DNA from: Mycolicibacterium cosmeticum
GTDB taxonomy: Bacteria > Actinomycetota > Actinomycetes > Mycobacteriales > Mycobacteriaceae
Length of the DNA: 64,000 nt
Reading direction: 5' to 3'
Assembly: GCA_016197365.1 (NCBI GenBank)
Contig: JACPVS010000028.1
Coordinates: forward strand, 1-64,000
Shown here: positions 49,803-58,985 of the stretch, piece by piece
Layout: each line of letters opens with the position of its first letter
Position numbering within the stretch: the stretch's first letter is position 1
Notes under the pieces: model-generated
Seen by the model: the letters and a program-made list of their open reading frames with translations, nothing else
What the model was told of the DNA's origin: nothing
Database searches by the model: none
Position numbers and translations under genes: made by a program

Positions 49803-51260
49803 TCAGGCGTCTTCTGGCGGGCGGGCCGCCGCAGCCTGATTCGCGGCTCGAGCCGCCGAAGCCGCCTTCGAGTCCGGTCGCTTGCGCACCACCCAACCCT
49901 CGATATTGCGCTGCGGACCAGCGGATATGGCCAGCGCTCCGGGTGGCACGTCCTCCCGCAGCACCGTCCCGGCGCCGGTGTAGGCGCCGTCCCCGACGGT
50001 GACGGGCGCCACGAACATCGTGTCCGAGCCGGTCCGGACGTGAGAGCCGACGGTGGTGCGGCGCTTGGTCTCGCCGTCGTAGTTCACGAACACGCTGGAC
50101 GCCCCGATATTGCTGTGCTCGCCGATGTCGGCGTCACCGACATACGTCAGGTGCGGCACCTTGGTGCCGGTGCCGATGACCGCGTTCTTCGTCTCCACGA
50201 ACGCGCCGAGCTTGCCTTGGGCGCCCAGTTCGGTGCCCGGCCGCAGATAGGTGAACGGCCCGACGGTCGCGCCCGCCCCGATCACCGACAGCTCGCCGTG
50301 TGTGCGGATGACCGAGGCGCCGTCGCCCACCTCCATCGAGGTCAGCGTGGTGTCCGGTCCGATGGTGCAGTCGGAGCCGATCGCGGTGGCCCCCAGCAGT
50401 TGGGTGCCGGGCGCGATGACGGTGTCGGGGCCGATCTCGACGTCGGCATCGATCCAGGTGGTGCGCGGATCGGCGACGGTGACCCCGTTGCGCTGATGCC
50501 GCTCGATGATGCGGCGGTTGAGTTCGGCCGCCAGCGCCGAGAGCTGCACCCGGTCGTTCACCCCGGCGACCAGAGTGGTGTCGGCGACGTGCTGGGCACG
50601 CACCGGCAGACCGTCCCCGCGGACCAGGCCGATGGCATCGGTCAGGTAGAGCTCGCGTTGGGCGTTGTCGGCGCGCAACCGGCCGAGCGCGGACCGCAGC
50701 GCTGCCGCGTCGAAGGCATACACCCCGGAGTTGACCTCGCCGATGGCACGCTGCGTGGCATCGGCGTCGGCCTGTTCGACGATCGCGAGCACGGCACCCG
50801 CCTCGTCGCGGATGATGCGGCCGTAGCCGGTCGGGTCGGGCAGCGTCGTGGTCAGGATGGTGGCCCCGCCGTTGTCGTGGGTGCTCACCAGCGCGGCCAG
50901 CGTCTCGGCATCGAGCAGTGGCACATCGCCGGAGGTGACCACGACGGTGCCGGTGAAGTCGTCGGGCAGGCCCGACAAGCCGACGCCGACCGCATGGCCG
51001 GTGCCCAGCTGCTCCTCCTGCACCACGGTGACGATCCGGCCGCCGGTGCGCTCGGCGACCCGGGTCACCTCCGCACCCACCAGGTCCCGGCCGTGGCCGA
51101 CGACCACCACGACGTGGCTGGGTTGCAGCGGGGTGACGGCCAGCAGGGCGTGCGCGAGCATGCTGCGTCCGCCCAGCGGATGCAGCACCTTCGGGGTGTT
51201 CGATCGCATCCGGGTGCCTGCCCCGGCGGCGAGGACGACTACAGCGATGTCGGTCGACAC
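49803..51260 (-). CDS. glmU: Bifunctional GlmU (acetyltransferase/uridylyltransferase)
   Basis: 485 residues from GTG 51260, which follows GAGGAG at good spacing; a frame-open ATG five codons upstream overlaps that site. N-terminal pyrophosphorylase: VLAAGAGTRMRSNTPKVLHPL; C-terminal left-handed beta-helix of hexapeptide repeats (IGPDTVIAPGTQLLGATAIG) with the acetyl-CoA region GAGTVLREDVPPGAL. The last ~30 residues are an Ala-rich tail seen in mycobacterial GlmU. Makes UDP-GlcNAc for peptidoglycan. Confidence 0.96.
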   Translation of the reverse strand: MSTDIAVVVLAAGAGTRMRSNTPKVLHPLGGRSMLAHALLAVTPLQPSHVVVVVGHGRDLVGAEVTRVAERTGGRIVTVVQEEQLGTGHAVGVGLSGLPDDFTGTVVVTSGDVPLLDAETLAALVSTHDNGGATILTTTLPDPTGYGRIIRDEAGAVLAIVEQADADATQRAIGEVNSGVYAFDAAALRSALGRLRADNAQRELYLTDAIGLVRGDGLPVRAQHVADTTLVAGVNDRVQLSALAAELNRRIIERHQRNGVTVADPRTTWIDADVEIGPDTVIAPGTQLLGATAIGSDCTIGPDTTLTSMEVGDGASVIRTHGELSVIGAGATVGPFTYLRPGTELGAQGKLGAFVETKNAVIGTGTKVPHLTYVGDADIGEHSNIGASSVFVNYDGETKRRTTVGSHVRTGSDTMFVAPVTVGDGAYTGAGTVLREDVPPGALAISAGPQRNIEGWVVRKRPDSKAASAARAANQAAAARPPEDA

Positions 51261-51307
51261 GACTCTCCTCAACACATCAGTTCGAGGTCGCTCGCGGAAT
51301 GAGATTG

Positions 51308-51379
51308 CTCCGTCGCCAGGACTCGAACCTGAACTATCTGAACCAAAATCAGAGGTGCTGCCGATTACACCACGACGGA
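51308..51379 (-). tRNA. tRNA-Gln (anticodon TTG)
   Basis: On the minus strand a full cloverleaf: acceptor TCCGTCG/CGACGGA, D-arm with GGTGTAATCGGCAGCA-type sequence, anticodon stem TCTGA/TCAGA with loop TTTTGGT (anticodon TTG), T-arm with GGTTCGAGTCC. Discriminator G; CCA not encoded. Same location as the tRNA-Gln after glmU in M. tuberculosis. Confidence 0.95.
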
Positions 51380-51410
51380 CCGATCAACCCGAGACTCTAG
51401 TGCAACCCAC

Positions 51411-51416
51411 TACTCT
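51411..51416 (+). promoter_or_regulatory. -10 element for leaderless tetR
   Basis: TACTCT ends 7 nt before 51423, one base ahead of the GTG at 51424. Confidence 0.45.
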
Positions 51417-51423
51417 TCAAAAC

Positions 51424-52059
51424 GTGGCAGCACCAGAGAAGGAAGCCCGCACCCCTCGCGCGCGGATGACCGGCTCCGAGCGCCGCCAGCAGCTCATCGA
51501 GATCGCCAAGTCGCTGTTCGCCGACCGTGGATACGACGGCACCTCGATCGAGGAGATCGCGCAGCGTGCGAACGTCTCCAAACCCGTGGTGTACGAGCAC
51601 TTCGGCGGTAAGGAAGGGCTCTACGCCGTCGTCGTCGACCGCGAGATGTCGGCCCTGCTCGACGGCATCACGTCCTCGCTGACCAACAACCGGTCCCGGG
51701 TGCGGCTGGAGCGGGTGGCGCTGGCGCTGCTCACCTACGTCGAGGAACGCACCGACGGTTTCCGGATCCTGATCCGCGACTCGCCGGCCGCCATCACCTC
51801 GGGCACCTACTCGACGCTGCTCAACGACGCCGTCAGCCAGGTGGCCTCGATCCTGGCGGGCGATTTCTCCCGGCGCGGCCTGGATCCGGACCTCGCGCCG
51901 CTCTACGCGCAGGCGCTGGTGGGCTCGGTGTCCATGGCCGCGCAGTGGTGGCTCGATGTGCGCCAGCCCAGCAAGGAAGTGGTGGCCGCGCACCTGGTCA
52001 ACCTGATGTGGAACGGGCTGACCCATCTGGAGGCCGATCCCGTGCTGGAAGCCGACTAA
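51424..52059 (+). CDS. TetR-family regulator (Rv1019-like)
   Basis: 211 residues. TetR DNA-binding domain: RRQQLIEIAKSLFADRGYDG, SIEEIAQRANVSKPVVYEHFGGKEGLY. The ligand domain is helical (RVRLERVALALLTYVEERTDGFRIL). Corresponds to Rv1019, reported to regulate the neighbouring mfd/mazG region in M. tuberculosis. Starts at GTG 51424; ends in a 4-bp convergent overlap with the LysA-like gene, which in this genome lies between tetR and mfd. Confidence 0.88.
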   Translation: MAAPEKEARTPRARMTGSERRQQLIEIAKSLFADRGYDGTSIEEIAQRANVSKPVVYEHFGGKEGLYAVVVDREMSALLDGITSSLTNNRSRVRLERVALALLTYVEERTDGFRILIRDSPAAITSGTYSTLLNDAVSQVASILAGDFSRRGLDPDLAPLYAQALVGSVSMAAQWWLDVRQPSKEVVAAHLVNLMWNGLTHLEADPVLEAD

Positions 52060-53162
52060 CCGAGATCGCGGGACAGCAGGTCCTCGGTGGTCTCCCGGCG
52101 CACCGACAGATGTGACCGTCCGTCGCGCACCACCACGATCGGCGGGCGCGCCACCAATGCGTCACCGCGGTCGGCGCTGCCTGAGATGGCCAGCAGGTCG
52201 CCCGGATGCAGATCGGTCGGCAGGGTCGCCTGGGCGCAGATCACCTCACCGGCCCGGCCGAGCACGGTGACCGGCCGTACCGATCCGAGCGGATGCCGGT
52301 TGGCCACGACGGCCGCACCGGACCCGGTGCCGTCGACCGTCACCGTGCTCCCGGCGACCGCCACCACGCGCGCGCAACTCACCAACGCCCTGGCCGCGAT
52401 GGCGTGCCCCGATTCGACGACGACGATAGGGCGCGGGAAACGTTGCGCCGCACAGCCCTCGTCGAGGGCGTCGTCGATGGCCCCGTCGAAATCGGTCAGC
52501 TCGGCGCCCACCTCGCCGATGTGGATCTCGGACAGCGTGACGCCGTGGCGGTCGCGGGTGTCGGCCATGTCCGACAGGGCCTGCTTGATCTGGTCGGCAC
52601 CGCAGCGCAGCCCGGCCAGCCGCAGCATCGGCTGGTGGCCGACCCGGCCGGCCAGGTCGGCCGACTCGATCAGCACCTGCTGCGGGCGGTGCAGCTGCGA
52701 GGCCAGCAGCGCGATCTCGGTGCCGCACCCCACGACCATCCGGCCCACCCCGGCGGTGGCCCGCAGATCGGTGGTGGTGCGGGCGCAGCCGTGCGCGACG
52801 ATGCGGCCCGGATCGACACCGCCGGCCAGTCCGGCGGTGAGCTCGGCCGGGCTGCGCACCGCCAGCCCGACGCCTTCGTCGGCCACCCAGCCGGCCACCT
52901 CTTTGGTCAGCAGGGCGTGTGCGGCGTACACGGTCCGGCGTTCCGGCAGCGCCACCCGGTGGCGGCGCACCCGGTAACGGAACTCGGCCTCGTCGAGCAC
53001 CAGAACCGGCGCGCCGAACTGGTCGGCGACCTCGGTCAGCGCCACCCCGCCCACGCACAGCCGGCCCTCGGCATCGACCTGGGCGGTCACCGGCCACACC
53101 GCAGGGTCGACCCGTTGGAGGGCCGCCCGGCGCAGCGAGTGCACCGCATCGAGAAGAGTCAT
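52056..53162 (-). CDS. LysA-like fold-III protein lacking the PLP lysine
   Basis: 368 residues. Its order follows diaminopimelate decarboxylase (alanine racemase barrel plus C-terminal beta domain): TVYAAHALLTKEVAGWVADEG corresponds to the LysA segment VaYAaKAFLctEVaRWi, but the PLP Schiff-base Lys is His82. The phosphate-binding EPGR reads ESGH, and the LysA GTGAY Tyr region reads GSADRGD. It should therefore not bind PLP covalently or decarboxylate. ATG 53162 sits inside an 11-bp inverted repeat; GTG 53198 is an alternative start. Confidence 0.8.
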   Translation of the reverse strand: MTLLDAVHSLRRAALQRVDPAVWPVTAQVDAEGRLCVGGVALTEVADQFGAPVLVLDEAEFRYRVRRHRVALPERRTVYAAHALLTKEVAGWVADEGVGLAVRSPAELTAGLAGGVDPGRIVAHGCARTTTDLRATAGVGRMVVGCGTEIALLASQLHRPQQVLIESADLAGRVGHQPMLRLAGLRCGADQIKQALSDMADTRDRHGVTLSEIHIGEVGAELTDFDGAIDDALDEGCAAQRFPRPIVVVESGHAIAARALVSCARVVAVAGSTVTVDGTGSGAAVVANRHPLGSVRPVTVLGRAGEVICAQATLPTDLHPGDLLAISGSADRGDALVARPPIVVVRDGRSHLSVRRETTEDLLSRDLG

Positions 53163-53188
53163 GACCCCACGGTGCGCGGGGTCATGAC
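53158..53188. promoter_or_regulatory. Inverted repeat over the LysA-like start codon
   Basis: GTCATGACCCC (53158-53168) and GGGGTCATGAC (53178-53188) are perfect 11-bp arms with a 9-nt spacer. The ATG of the LysA-like gene (53162-53160) is in the left arm, so in mRNA the hairpin would contain the start codon; as DNA it could also be an operator. Confidence 0.7.
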
Positions 53189-53202
53189 CAGGCGCCACGA
53201 TC

Positions 53203-53261
53203 TTGACGCACTATTGACACCGGCGTACCAATTCTTGACACCGCTGCGCCGCCACTAGACT
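53203..53261 (+). promoter_or_regulatory. mfd promoter region
   Basis: TAGACT (53256-53261) predicts a start near 53268, 4 nt before the mfd ATG. Upstream are three -35-like motifs: TTGACG (53203), TTGACA (53214) and TTGACA (53235, spacer 15 bp, short for SigA). Which is used cannot be told. Confidence 0.5.
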
Positions 53262-53271
53262 GGGCGCCATC

Positions 53272-56200
53272 ATGACCGCACCGGGGCACCATTCTGTCGA
53301 GACCCCGCTGGCGGGCCTCATCGAGCTGGCATTCACCGATCCCGGCCTGCGCGCCGTCACCGAGCGCCCGGACACGCTGAACCTCGTCGGACCCGCCAGC
53401 GCGCGTCCCTTCGTCGCCGCCGCGGCCGCGCAGGCCGGACCGTTGCTCGTCGTCACCGCCACCGGCCGGGAAGCCGATGACCTGACCGCCGAGCTGCGTG
53501 CCGCCTTCGGCGACGCCGCCGCGCTGTTCCCGTCCTGGGAGACGCTGCCGCACGAACGGCTCTCACCCGGCGTCGAGACCGTCGGCGCGCGGCTGCGGCT
53601 GCTGCGCCGGCTGTCACATCCCGACGACGACCGGCTCGGCCCGCCGCTACGGGTGGTCGTCACCACCACCCGTTCCCTGCTGCAGCCGATGGCACCCGAG
53701 CTGGCCGACGTGGAGCCGGTCACCCTGACCGTCGGCGCCGAGACCGATTTCGACGCCACCATCGCCCGGCTGGTCGAGCTGGCCTACACCCGCGTCGACA
53801 TGGTCGCCAAGCGTGGTGAGTTCGCCGTCCGCGGCGGCATCCTCGACGTGTTCGCCCCCACCGCCGAACACCCTGTGCGCGTGGAATTCTGGGGCGACGA
53901 GGTCAGCGAGATGCGGATGTTCGCCGTCGCCGACCAGCGCTCGATCACCGAGATCGCCATCGACCACCTGATCGCCGTGCCCTGCCGCGAGTTGCTGTTG
54001 ACCCCCGATGTACGCGAGCGGGCAAGTCAGCTCGCCGGCACCCGTCCTTCCACCGACAACACCATCGCCGGCACCGTCGGGGACATGCTGGCCAAGCTGG
54101 CCGAAGGCATCGCCGTCGACGGCATGGAAGCCCTGGCGCCGGTGCTGCGCCCCGACGATCTGGTGCTGCTCACCGAGCACCTGCCGGCCGGCACGCCGGT
54201 GCTGGTGTGCGACCCGGAGAAGGTGCGGTCCCGCGCCGCCGACCTGATCAAGACCGGCCGCGAATTCCTCGAAGCGTCCTGGTCGGTCGCCGCGATGGGG
54301 GGCGACGCCCCGATCGACGTGGAGGATCTCGGCGGCTCCGGCTTCCGCGGTCTCGACGAGGTGCGTGCCACCGCGGCCGCCGGCGGCCACCCATGGTGGA
54401 CGCTGAGCCAGCTCACCGCCGAAGGTGCCACCGAACTGGACCTGCGGCCCGCGCCGTCGGCACGTTCCCAGCAGTCGCTGGAAGAGATCTTCGCCATGCT
54501 GCGCGCCCACGCCGCCACCGGTGGCTTCGGCGTCATCGTGACACCGGGCACCGGCACCGCGCACCGCGTCGTCGAGCAACTCCGCGAATCCGATATCCCG
54601 GCAACACTTCTGGAGGCCGGGGCGACGCCGAAGGCCGGCGTGGTCGGCGTGCTCAAAGGGCCGCTGCACGACGGGCTGGTGCTGCCCGGCGCGAACCTCG
54701 TGATCATCACCGAGACCGATCTGACCGGCAACCGGGTCGCCGCGGCCGAGGGCAAAAGGCTTGCCGCCAAACGGCGTAACGTCGTCGACCCGTTGGCTCT
54801 CACGGCGGGTGACCTGGTGGTGCACGACCAGCACGGCATCGGCAAGTTCGTCGAGATGACAGAGCGGGTGGTCGGCGGCGCCCGCCGGGAGTACCTGGTG
54901 CTGGAGTACGCGTCGGCCAAGCGTGGCGGCGGGTCGGACCGGCTGTACGTGCCGATGGACTCGCTGGATCAGCTGTCCCGTTATGTCGGCGGCCAGGCGC
55001 CCACCCTGAGCCGGCTCGGCGGCAGTGACTGGACGAACACGAAAACCAAGGCGCGCAAGGCGGTTCGCGAGATTGCCGGCGAACTGGTCTCGCTGTACGC
55101 CAAGCGCCAGGCGGCGCCGGGGCACGCCTTCGGGCCGGACACCCCGTGGCAGGCCGAGATGGAGGATGCGTTCGGGTTCACCGAGACCGTCGACCAGATG
55201 ACCGCCATCACCGAGGTCAAATCCGATATGGAGAAGCCGGTCCCGATGGACCGGGTGATCTGCGGTGACGTCGGGTACGGCAAGACCGAGATCGCGGTGC
55301 GCGCCGCCTTCAAGGCGGTGCAGGACGGCAAGCAGGTCGCCGTGCTGGTGCCCACCACGCTGCTGGCCGACCAGCACCTGCAGACGTTCACCGCGCGGAT
55401 GGCCGGCTTCCCGGTCACCGTGAAAGGCTTGTCCCGCTTCACCGATCCCGCCGACTCCAAGGCCGTGATCGAGGGCATGGCCGACGGCTCGGTCGACATC
55501 GTGATCGGCACCCACCGGCTGCTGCAGACCGGCGTGCGCTGGAAGGACCTCGGCCTGGTGGTCGTCGACGAGGAGCAGCGCTTCGGTGTCGAGCACAAGG
55601 AACACATCAAGAGCCTGCGCACCCACGTCGACGTGCTCACCATGAGCGCCACCCCGATTCCGCGCACACTGGAGATGAGCCTGGCCGGAATCCGGGAGAT
55701 GTCGACCATCCTGACGCCACCCGAGGAGCGTTTCCCGGTGCTGACGTACGTCGGCCCGCATGATGACAAGCAGGTGGCGGCCGCACTGCGGCGCGAGCTG
55801 TTGCGCGACGGGCAGGCGTTCTACATCCACAACCGGGTGAAGTCGATAGACCAGGCCGCCGCCCGCGTGCAGGCGATGGTGCCGGAGGCCCGCGTCGTCG
55901 TGGCCCACGGGCAGATGAACGAGGACAACCTGGAGAAGACCGTCGAAGGGTTCTGGAACCGCGAGTACGACATCCTGGTCTGCACCACCATCGTCGAGAC
56001 GGGACTGGACATCTCGAACGCCAACACCCTGATCGTGGAACGCGCCGACACGTTCGGCCTGTCCCAGTTGCATCAGCTCCGCGGCCGGGTCGGCCGGAGC
56101 CGCGAACGCGGGTACGCGTATTTCCTGTACCCGCCCGAGGTTCCGCTCACCGAGACCGCACACGACCGGCTGGCCACCATCGCGCAGAACAACGACCTGG

Positions 56201-56889
56201 GCGCCGGCATGGCCGTGGCGATGAAGGACCTGGAGATCCGCGGCGCGGGCAACGTGCTCGGCGCCGAACAGTCCGGGCACGTCGCCGGCGTCGGATTCGA
56301 CCTGTACGTTCGCCTGGTCGGCGAAGCGGTGGAGGCCTACCGCGCCGTCGTGGACGGCAAAACCGTTGTGGGCGTGGAAGAACCGAAGGATGTGCGCATC
56401 GATCTGCCGGTGGACGCGCACCTGCCGCCGGACTACATCGGCAGCGACCGGCTGCGGCTGGAGGGCTACCGTCGTCTGGCCGCCGCGTCCGACGGTGCGG
56501 CCGTGGACGCGGTCATCGAGGAACTCGTGGACCGGTACGGTCCGCTGCCCGAACCCGCGCAACGACTGGTCGCGGTGGCCCGGCTGCGGCTGCTGTGCCG
56601 CGAATACGGTGTCACCGAAGTCGCCACCATCTCCGATTCGACGCTGCGGGTGGGGCCGGTGACCCTGCAGGATTCCCAGCAGCTGCGGCTCAAGCGCGTA
56701 TATCCGGGCGCGGCCTACCGGGCGACGACATCCGCTGTGCAGATCCCGATTCCGCGCACCGGCACGAACGTCGGGGCCCCGCGCATCCGCGATGTGGAAC
56801 TGGTGCGAGCGGTGGCCGGGCTGTTGCTCACGCTGGACGGCAGGCCCGCGGGCGATGTGGACTTGACCGTGGGAGGTGGCGCGTCATGA
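53272..56889 (+). CDS. mfd: Transcription-repair coupling factor Mfd
   Basis: 1205 residues, full length. Displaces RNA polymerase stalled at lesions and recruits UvrA. N-terminal UvrB-like region (FPSWETLPHERLSP, RRLSHP), RNAP-interaction domain (GDLVVHDQHGIGKF, near 515), SF2 translocase with Walker A GDVGYGKTEIA (about 663-673), DEEQ box VVDEEQRFGV (about 763), TMSATPIPRTLEMS and QLRGRVGRSRERGYAY, then a C-terminal TRCF domain. ATG 53272. Confidence 0.97.
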   Translation: MTAPGHHSVETPLAGLIELAFTDPGLRAVTERPDTLNLVGPASARPFVAAAAAQAGPLLVVTATGREADDLTAELRAAFGDAAALFPSWETLPHERLSPGVETVGARLRLLRRLSHPDDDRLGPPLRVVVTTTRSLLQPMAPELADVEPVTLTVGAETDFDATIARLVELAYTRVDMVAKRGEFAVRGGILDVFAPTAEHPVRVEFWGDEVSEMRMFAVADQRSITEIAIDHLIAVPCRELLLTPDVRERASQLAGTRPSTDNTIAGTVGDMLAKLAEGIAVDGMEALAPVLRPDDLVLLTEHLPAGTPVLVCDPEKVRSRAADLIKTGREFLEASWSVAAMGGDAPIDVEDLGGSGFRGLDEVRATAAAGGHPWWTLSQLTAEGATELDLRPAPSARSQQSLEEIFAMLRAHAATGGFGVIVTPGTGTAHRVVEQLRESDIPATLLEAGATPKAGVVGVLKGPLHDGLVLPGANLVIITETDLTGNRVAAAEGKRLAAKRRNVVDPLALTAGDLVVHDQHGIGKFVEMTERVVGGARREYLVLEYASAKRGGGSDRLYVPMDSLDQLSRYVGGQAPTLSRLGGSDWTNTKTKARKAVREIAGELVSLYAKRQAAPGHAFGPDTPWQAEMEDAFGFTETVDQMTAITEVKSDMEKPVPMDRVICGDVGYGKTEIAVRAAFKAVQDGKQVAVLVPTTLLADQHLQTFTARMAGFPVTVKGLSRFTDPADSKAVIEGMADGSVDIVIGTHRLLQTGVRWKDLGLVVVDEEQRFGVEHKEHIKSLRTHVDVLTMSATPIPRTLEMSLAGIREMSTILTPPEERFPVLTYVGPHDDKQVAAALRRELLRDGQAFYIHNRVKSIDQAAARVQAMVPEARVVVAHGQMNEDNLEKTVEGFWNREYDILVCTTIVETGLDISNANTLIVERADTFGLSQLHQLRGRVGRSRERGYAYFLYPPEVPLTETAHDRLATIAQNNDLGAGMAVAMKDLEIRGAGNVLGAEQSGHVAGVGFDLYVRLVGEAVEAYRAVVDGKTVVGVEEPKDVRIDLPVDAHLPPDYIGSDRLRLEGYRRLAAASDGAAVDAVIEELVDRYGPLPEPAQRLVAVARLRLLCREYGVTEVATISDSTLRVGPVTLQDSQQLRLKRVYPGAAYRATTSAVQIPIPRTGTNVGAPRIRDVELVRAVAGLLLTLDGRPAGDVDLTVGGGAS

Positions 56890-57830
56890 CGGTCGTTCTG
56901 GTGGATCCGCGCCGCCCGGCCCTGGTTCCGGTGGACGCCGTCGAGCTGTTGGCCGGCGATGTGCAGTACACCGAGGAGATGCCCATCAAGGTGCCGTGGT
57001 CGCTGCCGTCGGCACGCCCGGCTTACGACGGGGAGCCCGCGCCGGTACTGCTGTCCTCGGACCCCGAGCACCCTTCGGTCAAGGCCCGACTGGCGGCCGG
57101 CGAGCGGCTGATCGCCGCTCCCGCACCGCAATCCGGCGAGCGGCTGGTCGACGCCGTCGCCATGATGGACAAGTTGCGCACCGACGGGCCATGGGAGAGC
57201 GAGCAGACGCACGACTCGCTGCGTCGTTACCTGCTCGAAGAGACGTACGAACTGTTCGACGCGGTGCGCAGCGGTGACGCCGTCGAGCTGCGCGAAGAGC
57301 TCGGAGATGTCCTGCTGCAGGTGCTCTTTCACGCCCGCATCGCCGAGGACGCGCCCACGCATCCGTTCGGCATCGACGACGTCGCCGACGCGCTGGTCCG
57401 TAAGCTCGGCAACCGCGCCTTCGGGGTGCTGGCCGGCGAATCGGTATCGCTGGAAGAGCAGTTGGCGCAGTGGGAAGAGCGCAAAGCGGCGGAGAAACTC
57501 GCGAAGGCGCGCCTTTCCTGCATGGACGACGTGCCGACCGGCCAGCCCGCGCTGGCCCTGGCGCAGAAGATCCGGGAACGGGCCGCGGCCGCGGGGCTGC
57601 CCGACGACCTGGTGCCCCCCACCCTGCTCGAGGTGCGGATCGACACCGGTACCGACGTCGAAAATGACCTGCGCACAGCGGTTCTGGAGTTCATCGACAC
57701 CATCCGCGCGGTCGAGAACACCGTCTTCGCCGACCGTCGCGGGGACGCGATCGGCGACGCGCCACCCGCCGCCATCACCGGGGACGAGTGGCGCGCACAC
57801 TGGCCGTCAGCCCAGGAGGGTTTGGCCTAG
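56886..57830 (+). CDS. mazG: Nucleoside triphosphate pyrophosphohydrolase MazG
   Basis: 314 residues, single MazG domain centred on LLEETYELFDAVRSG...LREELGDVLLQVLFHARIA (EExxE-EExxD metal motif, about 118-155), with N- and C-terminal extensions as in Rv1021. Hydrolyses non-canonical or oxidised dNTPs such as 5-OH-dCTP, reported to be important for mycobacterial genome stability. ATG overlaps the mfd stop (ATGA). End overlaps the DyP gene by 24 bp convergently. Confidence 0.95.
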   Translation: MTVVLVDPRRPALVPVDAVELLAGDVQYTEEMPIKVPWSLPSARPAYDGEPAPVLLSSDPEHPSVKARLAAGERLIAAPAPQSGERLVDAVAMMDKLRTDGPWESEQTHDSLRRYLLEETYELFDAVRSGDAVELREELGDVLLQVLFHARIAEDAPTHPFGIDDVADALVRKLGNRAFGVLAGESVSLEEQLAQWEERKAAEKLAKARLSCMDDVPTGQPALALAQKIRERAAAAGLPDDLVPPTLLEVRIDTGTDVENDLRTAVLEFIDTIRAVENTVFADRRGDAIGDAPPAAITGDEWRAHWPSAQEGLA

Positions 57831-58985
57831 ATAGCCGCCGGGTGGCGCGCCGGGCAGGATCGCGAACGTGGCCGTGCCGATCGTGGTGACCCAGCGGTTC
57901 AACGCGTCGGCGGCCGCAAGTCTGCGCTGCACCGGGACGAAACTGCGTCCTGGGTCGCGTTGGTAGACCGCGAAGAGCAATCCGCTGTCGGTGGTGCTCC
58001 CCGGCGCGGGCGGATCGTCGTAGTTGTACGGCCGCCGCAGCATCAACTCGTCGGGGGCGCGGTGTCTGGCCAGGGCGATGTGCGCGTTGGGCGGGATCAC
58101 CGGGATACCGCCGCGCGCAGCGGTCAGGTCGGGTTCGTCGGACTCGCGGTTCCCCGTCAGCGGGGCACCGTTGTCCAGCCGCCGACCGACGGCGAATTCC
58201 TTGCTCTCCCGGTCCAGTTCGTCCCAGGTGTCCATGTCGGCGCGGATCCGGCGCAATATCAGGACGGTGCCCCCGGTGAACCACGGCTGCTGGGCGCCGT
58301 CGTCCCAGACGTGCCGGTCGAACTCGGCCGGCTCCCGCAGGTTCGCAGTCCCGTCGACCTGGCCCATCAGGTTGCGCATCGTGGTGCCGGAACGTTCGGC
58401 GCCTGCGGCATGACGGAATCCGTTCTGCCGCCAGCGCTCAACCACGAGGCTGCGGACATTCTTCAGCAGCACCCGCGCGGCATGCGCCAGTGCCATCGGG
58501 TCGTCGGCGCACAGCTGTAGAAGCAGATCCCCACCGCACCAACGCGGTCCGAGTCGGTCGGTGCCGAAAGCTGGCATCGGATACACGGAGTTGGGCCGCC
58601 GATCGGTGAACCCGGCCTTGTCGAACACCGCGGGACCGAGCCCGACGGTCACGGTGAGCCGCGCCGGCCGCAGGGCCAGTTCGGGTTCGGTGTCGGCCAG
58701 GGCCGGCACCCCCTGGGTGAGCCGGGCGGCGTCGGCGCTCCACAGCCTGAGCGCGGCGGCGAGTTGCTCACGCCCGCCGCCGGGTCTCAGGTCGAGCCCG
58801 ACGAACAGCGCATGCGTCTGCGGGGTGGTGGTCACCCCACTCTGATGGAGTCCATGGAACGGTTCGATGCCGAAACCGGCTGGAGCCGAGGCCGACTGGG
58901 CAGCGCCACTTCGGGTGAGCGCGGCGCCGGCCGCGAGCGCGGCGGCACCCCCGGTGAGGAGGCGCCGCCGGTTCACGTCAACCAT
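57807..58985 (-). CDS. DyP-type peroxidase, Tat-exported
   Basis: 392 residues. Twin-arginine signal VDVNRRRLLTGGAAALAAGA at the N-terminus (start ATG 58985). Heme-peroxidase motifs: GxxDG as GQVDGTANL (catalytic Asp), proximal His in HIALARHRAP, the Arg in the LMLRRPYNY segment. Last gene of the leftward PepSY-PCuAC-DyP unit, overlapping PCuAC by 8 bp. Distinct paralogue of EfeB 4 kb away; may oxidise dyes, phenolics or act on heme/metal chemistry in the envelope. Confidence 0.9.
   Translation of the reverse strand: MVDVNRRRLLTGGAAALAAGAALTRSGAAQSASAPAGFGIEPFHGLHQSGVTTTPQTHALFVGLDLRPGGGREQLAAALRLWSADAARLTQGVPALADTEPELALRPARLTVTVGLGPAVFDKAGFTDRRPNSVYPMPAFGTDRLGPRWCGGDLLLQLCADDPMALAHAARVLLKNVRSLVVERWRQNGFRHAAGAERSGTTMRNLMGQVDGTANLREPAEFDRHVWDDGAQQPWFTGGTVLILRRIRADMDTWDELDRESKEFAVGRRLDNGAPLTGNRESDEPDLTAARGGIPVIPPNAHIALARHRAPDELMLRRPYNYDDPPAPGSTTDSGLLFAVYQRDPGRSFVPVQRRLAAADALNRWVTTIGTATFAILPGAPPGGYLGQTLLG

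Noticed and set aside
53647..56562. A 971-codon open frame antisense to mfd
   Set aside because: High GC with G/C third positions keeps antisense frames open; its translation is His/Gly/Gln/Val-rich with no domain, and mfd on the other strand is intact and conserved.
3020..57830. Possible large horizontal island
   Set aside because: Housekeeping gene order follows M. tuberculosis through this stretch; only 7.3-15 kb and a few single genes (asparaginase, SDR, LysA-like) depart from it, and no integrase or transposase is present.
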